Source of the DNA: Planctomycetes bacterium RBG_13_46_10
GTDB taxonomy: Bacteria > Planctomycetota > Phycisphaerae > Sedimentisphaerales > Anaerobacaceae
NCBI GenBank assembly: GCA_001824645.1
Contig: MHYD01000018.1
Span: 15,898-21,216 of the forward strand
Length of the DNA: 5,319 nucleotides
Direction: 5' to 3'
In this document: positions 1-5,319 of the stretch, in pieces
Layout: each line of letters opens with the position of its first letter
Position numbering within the stretch: position 1 is the stretch's first letter
Position numbers and translations under genes: made by a program
Notes under the pieces: model-generated
Database searches by the model: none
Seen by the model: the letters and a program-made list of their open reading frames with translations, nothing else
Told to the model about the DNA's origin: nothing

Positions 1-822
1 AAAAAATTAGCTGAAGAGCTCGGCGTAGATTTGGCGACGGTCACTGGTACTGGCCCTGCCGGTAAAATCACCGAGCAGGATGTCAAAGCAGCCGCTGATA
101 AGACGAAGGGCAAGGGACGAGGGACGAGGGACGAGGGAGCAGAAGTCAAGCTCGGAGATACGGTACCGCTTAACAGACTTCAGCGAATAACCGCAGAAAG
201 AATGCTCAAATCAAAGATGGAAATACCCTGTTTTTATCTTACTGTAAAAGCTGATGTCACTGACTTGGTTGAACTACGAACCAAAATGAATAAAACAGGC
301 GACTTAAAGATATCCTACAATGATTTTATTATGAAGGCTGTGGCGACAGGGCTTGAGAAATACCCAATCATGACAGGCCAGTTGACTGGCGATGCCATTA
401 AATTGGCTGATGCAATTCATATAGGCCTGGCGATATCCGTGCCGGGCGGCTTGGTCGCACCAATTGTTAAAAATGTGAATAAAAAGGATATCAAACAAAT
501 TGCAGGAGATAGCCAGGCCTTAATAGAAAGGGCCCGCAATAACAAGCTGTCTCCGGATGATTTGGAGGGCGGCTGCATCACCGTCAGTAACCTGGGCGCG
601 TTCGGAGTAGAAAATTTTATCCCAATTGTAGTGCCGGGTCAGTGCAGTATCATGGGTATTGGAAAAATTGCCGACACCTGCGTGCCGGATGATGGCAGTG
701 TTTTGGTACGTAAATTTATGAACATGACTCTTTCGGTGGACCATAAAGTAACAAATGGTGCTTACGCAGCACAGTTCCTGGATTTTATCAGGAAAGTGCT
801 GGAAGATCCCGCTACATTATAA
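1..822 (+). CDS. Dihydrolipoamide acyltransferase (E2) of a 2-oxoacid dehydrogenase complex, 5'-partial
   Basis: E2 core enzyme: it moves an acyl group from lipoyl-lysine to CoA in a cytoplasmic pyruvate-, 2-oxoglutarate- or branched-chain-type dehydrogenase complex. The visible 273 residues open inside the peripheral E3/E1-binding domain (residues 1-31, with the typical GTGPAGKIT segment), pass a short charged linker (about 32-50) and then give the whole catalytic domain (about 51-273). Family marks include SNLGAFGVENF (S196 onward) and the C-terminal DHKVTNGAYAAQFL with the catalytic His at residue 248. The usual Asp four residues later is Asn252. The lipoyl domain(s) and true start lie upstream of the window; the TTG at 31 is an internal Leu codon, since the domain reads through it. 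The acyl specificity cannot be set from this fragment; pyruvate is the commonest case. A sugar isomerase gene follows after 37 bp on the same strand. Confidence 0.95.
   Translation, partial: KKLAEELGVDLATVTGTGPAGKITEQDVKAAADKTKGKGRGTRDEGAEVKLGDTVPLNRLQRITAERMLKSKMEIPCFYLTVKADVTDLVELRTKMNKTGDLKISYNDFIMKAVATGLEKYPIMTGQLTGDAIKLADAIHIGLAISVPGGLVAPIVKNVNKKDIKQIAGDSQALIERARNNKLSPDDLEGGCITVSNLGAFGVENFIPIVVPGQCSIMGIGKIADTCVPDDGSVLVRKFMNMTLSVDHKVTNGAYAAQFLDFIRKVLEDPATL
114..138 (+). repeat. Tandem GGGACGA heptamer tract inside the E2 linker
   Basis: Three perfect head-to-tail copies of GGGACGA (114-120, 121-127, 128-134) are followed by a partial fourth (GGGA, 135-138). The tract lies in the E2 reading frame and encodes the Gly/Arg/Asp/Glu-rich part of the linker between the E3-binding and catalytic domains (residues about 38-46). 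The unit is 7 nt, so gain or loss of a single copy would shift the frame, while three copies add seven codons. The copy count is read directly; slippage is inference. Confidence 0.9.
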
Positions 823-845
823 AAATTGCCGACTTTCATTTGGGA

Positions 846-850
846 AAGGA
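846..850 (+). promoter_or_regulatory. Ribosome binding site that fixes the isomerase start
   Basis: AAGGA stands 9 nt before the ATG at 860. The open frame could be extended upstream to 755, but that extension runs inside the E2 gene, has no comparable site and adds residues unlike the family. The site therefore favours 860. Confidence 0.75.
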
Positions 851-859
851 ATTACTGAA

Positions 860-2587
860 ATGGCAAAGAAGATAGAAGCTGCTTGTTTGCCCGCTATAAA
901 AAAAGCAACACCTAAGGTTCCCGTTATCGGCGTTTTTGCTACGAGTGACCCCCGTATAGATAAAGATAGCCGTTTTCGCTGCCAGAATATTGTCAAGATG
1001 GCTGCTGATGTAATTAGCGGCGCTGTGGTTCTGCCTGATAAGACGCCGGTGCCGGTGGTTTATTCAACGGTTTTAATTGATGGCGAAGCACAGGCTGACA
1101 TTGTTGCTCAGCAATTTCGCAAGGCCGGTGTTGATATTTTAGTCTGTGTACCGGACACATGGGCCTTCCCACAGCTTACTGCAATCTCGCTGCTTTCGCA
1201 ATTTCCGCCTAACGTGCCTATAAATATTACCTGTGGCAACAGCGGCCCCAGGCCCGGCGTAGTATATGCCCACGCTTTAAATGGTGCTATAAGCCAGTAC
1301 GGACGGATGGCTGCCCTGAACGTGGGAACATGGCCGGATACCGGAATGAATCCAAAAATGACCGAGCAAACGGCTAAAAATCTTATCGACTGGTGCTATG
1401 CTGCAGTCACTGCTGTCAGCCTGCGGGGACGAAGAGTCATGATTTTAGGCCACGATTCGATGGGAATGGAAACGGCTTTGATGCACATTATCGCAACAAG
1501 GAATACATTCGGCATAGAAATCACCCGTCTGGATATGAAACTATTAGCTGATATGTTGAACAAAAAGGCCTACAAAGAAAAAGAACTTAAAGATATGCGC
1601 TGCTGGATAGATAAATACATTGGCAAACGTCTGGAGCTCCGCAATGAAGACGATAGTGAACGTTTTAATAGAGAATTGGCGATGTATTTAATCGTTCGTG
1701 ACCTGATGGCGGATTTGAATGCGGTTGGCGGAGGCTTTATGAGCCAGCTGGAGTGGGGAAGTGACCCACGCGGCATTCCACTACCGGTGGCTGATGTGAT
1801 GGAGTCGTTCTTCAACAGCACATTCGACCATAATGGCAATAAAGCTCCGGTACCTTTTGCCACTGAGGCCGATATGCAGGGACTCTTGACGATGCTGTTT
1901 ATGACATATTTGTCAGGCGGAAATCCGCCTTTGTTTATGGACTTCAGAAAAGTATGGGAGGCATGGGAAATTAAAGAGTTAGCTGAGAAGATAGGCGTCA
2001 AAGGATTGGATAAAAAAGTGGACTGGTACAATAAAGGTCTGGTTGATGGCGCCAATTCCGGCAGCGCCGCATTCGACTGGGCGGCAAAGCCCGGAGAATC
2101 GGTTAAAAAGATAATGGAAGGCGTTACATTACCTTTAGCTGATGAGTTTTATTTCCCCGGCGGCGGTAATTCGGTGACGTTTATGACGCCGGCAGGTATC
2201 GAAGGCATTGCTGCTCGAATGGCTTATAGCAGTGCCAACGGTTTATTTAGCTTAATTTGGGATGAAGCTCATACAACCACAGTGCCGGCCAAGCTTGCCC
2301 ATGCGATGTGCAATCTGACTACGCCGACTTGGCCGCACACTTTCGTCGTACCAAAATACGCAAGTATGGTCGAGTATAGGCAATATCCGCCGGCCAATCA
2401 CTTCCACATGACCTGGAACCTGCCGGTTGCCAAGCTGCAGCATTGGATGGATTTGACAGGAGTGCTGAGCGTCACGCCCTGGGCAGCGAGACCCAAGTTT
2501 ATTGAAGGTGTTGACAGGCCGCAGCCTTTGGTTCACCTGATAAACGGCGGTGAAGACGCCTTCAAACTGCTGAAAAGTCGTATGTGA
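860..2587 (+). CDS. L-fucose isomerase-type sugar isomerase, divergent
   Basis: 575-residue protein of the L-fucose/L-arabinose isomerase fold, close to the about 590 residues of E. coli FucI. Such enzymes interconvert aldoses and ketoses (L-fucose/L-fuculose, D-arabinose/D-ribulose) with Mn2+ in the cytoplasm. By hand alignment to remembered E. coli FucI, the metal ligands E337, D361 and H528 match E336 (in PFATEAD), D361 (in LFMDFRKVW) and H514 (in PPANHFH). Other shared blocks are NSTFDHNG (319-326), NSGSAAFDW (399-407), FPGGGNS (432-438) and TPTWPHTF (488-495). The N-terminal third is divergent: FucI W88 has a counterpart in W101, but the IRPxIDGR segment reads VFATSDPR (25-32), so FucI R16 has no clear equivalent. 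The fold and metal site are solid; the substrate is open. It follows the E2 gene by 37 bp, probably on the same transcript. No signal peptide is seen. Confidence 0.85.
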   Translation: MAKKIEAACLPAIKKATPKVPVIGVFATSDPRIDKDSRFRCQNIVKMAADVISGAVVLPDKTPVPVVYSTVLIDGEAQADIVAQQFRKAGVDILVCVPDTWAFPQLTAISLLSQFPPNVPINITCGNSGPRPGVVYAHALNGAISQYGRMAALNVGTWPDTGMNPKMTEQTAKNLIDWCYAAVTAVSLRGRRVMILGHDSMGMETALMHIIATRNTFGIEITRLDMKLLADMLNKKAYKEKELKDMRCWIDKYIGKRLELRNEDDSERFNRELAMYLIVRDLMADLNAVGGGFMSQLEWGSDPRGIPLPVADVMESFFNSTFDHNGNKAPVPFATEADMQGLLTMLFMTYLSGGNPPLFMDFRKVWEAWEIKELAEKIGVKGLDKKVDWYNKGLVDGANSGSAAFDWAAKPGESVKKIMEGVTLPLADEFYFPGGGNSVTFMTPAGIEGIAARMAYSSANGLFSLIWDEAHTTTVPAKLAHAMCNLTTPTWPHTFVVPKYASMVEYRQYPPANHFHMTWNLPVAKLQHWMDLTGVLSVTPWAARPKFIEGVDRPQPLVHLINGGEDAFKLLKSRM

Positions 2588-2589
2588 AT

Positions 2590-2655
2590 CCCGCAATGAG
2601 CCTGTCCCTTCGGCTACGCTCAGGACAGGCCTGGGTAAGGTCGAAGTATTGCGGG
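2590..2655. terminator. Possible bidirectional terminator (nested inverted repeats) between convergent genes
   Basis: CCCGCAAT at 2590-2597 is answered by its exact reverse complement at 2648-2655, enclosing a second perfect stem (2600-2607 with 2623-2630). It begins 2 nt past the isomerase stop and ends 9 nt before the stop of the convergent minus-strand gene, where a shared terminator would be expected. Neither side has a clean T-run directly after the stem; only TTTT at 2670-2673 follows on the plus strand. The structure is read directly, termination is inferred. Confidence 0.4.
2600..2630. repeat. 31-bp hairpin element with CTTCGGCTACGCTCAGG core
   Basis: GCCTGTCC (2600-2607) and GGACAGGC (2623-2630) form a perfect 8-bp stem around a 15-nt loop that starts CTTCGG. 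The core resembles short dispersed palindromes with CTTCG...CTCAGG that I recall from intergenic regions of many environmental bacterial genomes. Only one copy is in this window, so its repetitive nature cannot be shown here. Confidence 0.5.
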
Positions 2656-2669
2656 GCTAAATATTTAGC
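2656..2669. repeat. Perfect 14-bp palindrome GCTAAATATTTAGC over a stop codon
   Basis: The 14 bases equal their own reverse complement. They abut the outer inverted repeat (ends 2655) and include the TAA stop (2665-2667) of the minus-strand PAC2-family gene. On the plus strand TTTT follows directly. The AT-rich centre would make a weak hairpin. It may be part of the termination region, a protein-binding site, or chance. Confidence 0.45.
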
Positions 2670-3480
2670 TTTTGCCGGATTCGAGAAATTCTGATACGGC
2701 TTTTATTAAATTCAGTTGTTCCTCCTGGTTTAAGGATTGTCCGTTTTCCAACGCTCCTATACATCTGTTGATTTCTGAATCTTCCTGTCTGAGCCGGTCT
2801 ATCTTAATATTTTGCGATTGCTCTTGCTCATCCAGCTCTTTCAAATCCAGCTCTAAGCTGAATCTGTTATCAAGAAAAGAAAGAGTTGCCCTTATTGCCT
2901 GAAAATCTTCACAAGCTGCCAGATAAAAAGGTATTTGTGTCCAGAGGCTGACACCGGGAATACCTTTTCTTTCAGCAACCCACAAAAGATAGCTGCTGAT
3001 GGCCGGTGTCCCTTGCCAGGTCATATCTTCCATACCATATCCGTTAAGCTCTTGTTGCAATTCTTTTTTATTATAAACTGCAAGTATTTTACGTGTATTA
3101 CTATGAGTGGTTGATGAGATAGTGCCGCCGATAGTATATAGATGTTTTACACCGAAATGATGCTGAGCTAAATCTGAAACCGCATCTAAAAATCTGTATC
3201 GTTCAAATTCAGGCTCATTTGCTTTAAATATCACAAGGTCGTTTCTTTCACAATAGTAGAATTTACATTCCGGAAATTGGGCCGTATCTCTTTCAACCGC
3301 CACTCCTGCTAAAGAGAAAAAGTCCACCGGCTCAATATCGCAGAAACTTCCGGCATTTAACTTTTTATTTAGATACTCAATCACCTTTGGGCTTAGCCGG
3401 CCTGCATCCTTATCCCAGCCGACGATTAAAGATGGATTTTCAAACTTGGCTTTGTATGTAAATCTAAAGATGTCTTTCAT
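2665..3480 (-). CDS. PAC2-family protein, second of a tandem pair, divergent
   Basis: 271-residue protein of the PAC2 family (proteasome assembly chaperone 2-like; PF09754 by recognition). Visible family features are a beta-strand start (NPSLIVGW, 15-22), the central LYTIGGTISSTTHSNTRK (114-131), then GTPAISSYLLWVAERKGIPG (157-176) and IPFYLAA (183-189). The last 60 or so residues are charged, Glu/Gln-rich and probably helical or coiled-coil. The glycine-rich loop after strand 1, GWPGIGNIG in the sister gene, has decayed to GWDKDAGRL (21-29). The end, ESGKS, lacks an HbYX proteasome-docking motif. The ATG at 3480 is chosen because GGGAGG lies 8 nt before it; a TTG at 3501 would add seven residues that swallow that site. 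The start overlaps the preceding PAC2 gene by 17 nt, which suggests translational coupling and a shared complex. Molecular function is not known for bacterial members outside proteasome-bearing lineages. Confidence 0.85.
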   Translation of the reverse strand: MKDIFRFTYKAKFENPSLIVGWDKDAGRLSPKVIEYLNKKLNAGSFCDIEPVDFFSLAGVAVERDTAQFPECKFYYCERNDLVIFKANEPEFERYRFLDAVSDLAQHHFGVKHLYTIGGTISSTTHSNTRKILAVYNKKELQQELNGYGMEDMTWQGTPAISSYLLWVAERKGIPGVSLWTQIPFYLAACEDFQAIRATLSFLDNRFSLELDLKELDEQEQSQNIKIDRLRQEDSEINRCIGALENGQSLNQEEQLNLIKAVSEFLESGKS

Positions 3481-4405
3481 CTGGTCGGCCTCCCTGGTCA
3501 AAAAGTTCGTCGATATGTTCCATTATTCTTTTTTGCTCTTCTTCTGTAATTGGCCCCAACTCAGCCGGTTCGGTATACCGTAATTTCTCGATTTCGTCTC
3601 TTATTTCAGGTGGTATCGCTTCTGTTTTATACAGACTTTCCAGGAAATCATCGATTTGCTGCTCTATTTTTTGGCTTAATTCTTCCAGTGCAGTAAGGTC
3701 AACTTTTAATCCGAGGATTGTGGTTATAACCTCAAGAACGGATTTTGACGCCTTGGGATAGGGCCATGGGGCTGCCTGTAAATAATACGGTATTTCTCCC
3801 ATCAAACATATAGCATCCAATCCTCTCTTTTTCGCAACACCTAATAAAAGTCCGTTTAAGCCCGTGATGAGACCCTGGTCACCTCTTCCTTCAATTTCTG
3901 ACATTAAAACAGTGTTTTGGTATTGCTTTATTTCTTTGGCCAGGTTTTGATTGTTTGGTACAGCCCACACTCTGGGTTTGGCTGTATGGTGGATTTGGGT
4001 CACGGCTGCTCCGGATGTATAGATTCTTTGGCAGCCGAATTTTTCCGCCACATCAAGTACCAGATTGGCCATTTGATAAGCCTTTTGGCCTTGTGCATAT
4101 CTTGTTCTCGGTTCTGATGGTTGCTGCTGGCCTATAAAAAATAGCAGGCCCTGGTCCTTAAATTGCTGTAAATAAAATTTGTTACTGGGAAATTCCAAAT
4201 CTTTCAACAAGCCTCCTTCAATTGTGACTTTGTAAGGCTCGAAGAATTCCCACGGCTCGATCTGGCCGATTTCCTGTGCCTTTAATAGTTCTTTTAAGGT
4301 GTCTATCGCAAGTATTCCAATGTTACCGATGCCGGGCCAGCCACAGAACATAATCGAATTCTCTGCTTTCGCAGGATCAGGCTCTCTATAAAGTTTGAAT
4401 CCCAT
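3464..4405 (-). CDS. PAC2-family protein, first of a tandem pair
   Basis: 313-residue PAC2-family protein (PF09754 by recognition). The N-terminal strand and glycine loop are typical: FCGWPGIGNIG (20-30), then a helix (31-44). Further family blocks are IYTSGAAVTQIHHT (128-141), GLNGLLLGVAKKRGLDAICL (182-201) and GEIPYYLQAAPWPYPKAS (203-220). From about 235 to 303 the protein is charged and probably helical, the usual C-terminal extension of this family. Eukaryotic and archaeal relatives assist 20S proteasome assembly, often through a C-terminal HbYX motif; this protein ends DERHL, so that mode of binding is not supported. Its start has AAAGG 9 nt upstream, lies 19 nt past the alcohol dehydrogenase stop, and its 3' end overlaps the second PAC2 gene. 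The arrangement points to a heteromer of the two PAC2 proteins. The family call is secure; the role is unknown. Confidence 0.88.
   Translation of the reverse strand: MGFKLYREPDPAKAENSIMFCGWPGIGNIGILAIDTLKELLKAQEIGQIEPWEFFEPYKVTIEGGLLKDLEFPSNKFYLQQFKDQGLLFFIGQQQPSEPRTRYAQGQKAYQMANLVLDVAEKFGCQRIYTSGAAVTQIHHTAKPRVWAVPNNQNLAKEIKQYQNTVLMSEIEGRGDQGLITGLNGLLLGVAKKRGLDAICLMGEIPYYLQAAPWPYPKASKSVLEVITTILGLKVDLTALEELSQKIEQQIDDFLESLYKTEAIPPEIRDEIEKLRYTEPAELGPITEEEQKRIMEHIDELFDQGGRPDERHL
3489..3494 (-). promoter_or_regulatory. Ribosome binding site of the second PAC2 gene, inside the first
   Basis: On the minus strand GGGAGG precedes the ATG at 3480 by 8 nt. It lies within the last codons of the upstream PAC2 gene, so ribosomes ending that gene pass over it. 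It decides between the ATG at 3480 and the in-frame TTG at 3501. Confidence 0.8.
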
Positions 4406-4414
4406 TATTTTTAA

Positions 4415-4419
4415 CCTTT
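4415..4419 (-). promoter_or_regulatory. Ribosome binding site of the first PAC2 gene
   Basis: AAAGG on the minus strand stands 9 nt before the ATG at 4405, within the 19-nt gap after the alcohol dehydrogenase stop. The gap has no room for a terminator and shows no promoter, which supports co-transcription. Confidence 0.65.
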
Positions 4420-4424
4420 CTAAT

Positions 4425-5319
4425 TCATCGCCGCTGAGATATTCTCAAAACGCCGGCTCCCTGAATTTCGCCCCTTTTTAATATAGTCAGAACCTCGTTA
4501 GCTTGTTCTAATTTGAATTCCTGGACTTCCGGCTTAATTGGGATTTCAGCCGCCAGAGGCAGAAATTCCTGGGCATCTTTTCTGGTGATATTTGCAACGG
4601 TTTTAATCTCTTTTTCCATCCAGAGGTGGGTGTGGTATTCCAGATTTAGGAAAGAGTCGAGGTCTTTTTTTTCTTTTCGGATTGCATTTATAACGAGTCT
4701 TCCACCTTTTTCCAGCACTCTCAAGGTCTCAACAATAGGTGTCCAGGCAGGTGTGGTGTCAATTGCACAATTTAATTTAGCTGGCGGGTTATCTCCGGTT
4801 GCTCCGACCCAGTCGGCACCGAGTTTTTTAGCCAGACTTTGATGGTCATTTTGGCCACGTCGAGTAAAGACAAATATTCTTGAGTTTGGATATTTATATT
4901 TGACTATTTGAATGACGATATGGGCTGAAGCTCCAAAACCTAATAGGCCGATTGTCTGACCATCTCGAAGATTGGTCAGCCTTAATGCTCTGTAGCCGAT
5001 TGCACCTGCACACAAAAGGGGGGCTGCCTGACTGTCGCTGAGACTATCCGGAATCGGATACGCAAAATCTTCATGAACTACAGCATATTCGGCGTATCCG
5101 CCGTTTACATCGCAGCCGGTACCTTTAAATTCCGGGCAGAGGTTTTCATTTCCATGCTTACAAAAATCGCATTTGCCACATGCAGAATTAATCCATGCTA
5201 TTCCCACCCGGTCGTCCAGCTTAAATTTGTTTGCCTCCTGGCCGAGAGCATCAACCGTGCCTACGATTTGATGACCCGGAATTATCGGTAATTTTGACTG
5301 AAGCCTTCCTTCGATTTCA
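4425..5319 (-). CDS. Zinc-dependent alcohol dehydrogenase, adh_fam_2/CAD2 type, 5'-partial
   Basis: Medium-chain dehydrogenase/reductase that should interconvert an alcohol and an aldehyde with NAD(P) in the cytoplasm. 297 residues are visible; family length suggests roughly 45-50 N-terminal residues lie beyond the window edge, including the first catalytic-zinc Cys. Counting from the visible start, PGHQIVG (14-20) holds the catalytic-zinc His16, C47, C50, C53 and C61 form the structural-zinc lobe (CxxCxxCx7C), and C103 in PLLCAGAIGYRAL is the other catalytic ligand. The nucleotide-binding turn is GFGASA (127-132). GHQ in place of the usual GHE, PLLCAG and NITRKDAQEF are traits of the TIGR02822 (cd08298, CAD2) subfamily as I recall it. 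FTRR (151-154) after the second strand, without the usual NAD-selecting Asp, hints at NADP(H). The GTG at 5207 is internal (Val38), since homology continues upstream without a stop. It is first in a probable operon with two PAC2 genes. Substrate unknown. Confidence 0.92.
   Translation of the reverse strand, partial: EIEGRLQSKLPIIPGHQIVGTVDALGQEANKFKLDDRVGIAWINSACGKCDFCKHGNENLCPEFKGTGCDVNGGYAEYAVVHEDFAYPIPDSLSDSQAAPLLCAGAIGYRALRLTNLRDGQTIGLLGFGASAHIVIQIVKYKYPNSRIFVFTRRGQNDHQSLAKKLGADWVGATGDNPPAKLNCAIDTTPAWTPIVETLRVLEKGGRLVINAIRKEKKDLDSFLNLEYHTHLWMEKEIKTVANITRKDAQEFLPLAAEIPIKPEVQEFKLEQANEVLTILKRGEIQGAGVLRISQRR

Noticed and set aside
31..822. TTG at 31 as the start of the E2 gene
   Set aside because: The frame is open to base 1 and the upstream residues (KKLAEELGVD) are part of the conserved E3-binding domain, so the gene is 5'-partial.
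755..859. Upstream extension of the isomerase frame to an ATG at 755
   Set aside because: It lies within the E2 coding sequence, lacks a good ribosome site and adds residues unlike FucI N-termini. The ATG at 860 has AAGGA 9 nt upstream.
823..859. Terminator or promoter between the E2 and isomerase genes
   Set aside because: The 37-bp gap shows no stem with a T-run and no convincing -10/-35 pair, only the ribosome site.
1570..2055. 161-codon minus-strand frame inside the isomerase gene
   Set aside because: Its low-complexity Ser/Leu/Arg-rich product has no recognisable domain, and the plus-strand gene with conserved catalytic residues covers it fully.
2252..2596. 114-codon minus-strand frame at the isomerase 3' end
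   Set aside because: It is antisense to conserved FucI motifs, has no recognisable domain and shows no ribosome site that stands out.
3481..3501. TTG at 3501 as the start of the second PAC2 gene
   Set aside because: The extension would translate through the GGGAGG site that serves the ATG at 3480.
3917..4137. Two overlapping short plus-strand frames opposite the first PAC2 gene
   Set aside because: They are aromatic- and Cys-rich shadow frames with no family features, antisense to conserved PAC2 blocks.
5205..5207. GTG at 5207 as the alcohol dehydrogenase start
   Set aside because: The frame continues upstream with the conserved PGHQIVG block, so the gene runs off the window.
4513..5291. 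Plus-strand frames (4513-4842, 5073-5291) opposite the alcohol dehydrogenase
   Set aside because: Their products have no domain and lie antisense to the zinc-binding and cofactor motifs of a clear enzyme.

Overview
The window is bacterial and gene-dense. It holds five protein genes in two blocks that converge on a 77-bp spacer, with no RNA genes, CRISPR array, insertion sequence or phage gene visible. Base composition is middling and uneven: the plus-strand genes look more GC-rich than the minus-strand genes. Genes begin at ATG with purine-rich Shine-Dalgarno sites 8-9 nt upstream. Gene content (a 2-oxoacid dehydrogenase E2, a divergent L-fucose-isomerase-type sugar isomerase, two bacterial PAC2-family proteins and a zinc alcohol dehydrogenase) would suit an uncultured, polysaccharide-degrading Gram-negative bacterium. 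A planctomycete of the Phycisphaerae type is my best guess, but it rests on overall resemblance, not on a marker gene.

Plus-strand block (1-2587). The window opens inside a dihydrolipoamide acyltransferase (E2) gene. The end of its E3-binding domain, the linker and the whole catalytic domain are present. Its linker carries a tandem GGGACGA heptamer tract, and its active-site motif reads HxxxNG where HxxxDG is usual. A 37-bp gap with a good ribosome site leads to a 575-residue protein of the L-fucose isomerase fold. Its three predicted metal ligands are conserved (E336, D361, H514), but the N-terminal part that helps to set substrate choice is divergent. Spacing suggests one transcript.

Spacer (2588-2664). 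This short convergent spacer contains an 8-bp inverted repeat enclosing a 31-bp hairpin element of a kind that looks dispersed in genomes. A perfect 14-bp palindrome follows and spans the stop codon of the minus-strand gene.

Minus-strand block (5319 down to 2665). The order of transcription is a zinc-dependent alcohol dehydrogenase of the adh_fam_2/CAD2 type (5' end off the window), a 19-nt gap, a PAC2-family protein with an intact glycine-rich loop, and a second, more divergent PAC2-family protein whose start overlaps the preceding gene by 17 nt. This is very probably an operon. The two PAC2 proteins are candidates for a heteromeric pair; neither ends in the HbYX motif that proteasome-binding members use, so their target is open.

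Taken together, the blocks touch central carbon metabolism (sugar isomerisation, acyl-CoA formation, aldehyde/alcohol redox), but the sequence does not prove that the two blocks work in one pathway. The least explained part is the alcohol dehydrogenase-PAC2-PAC2 operon.
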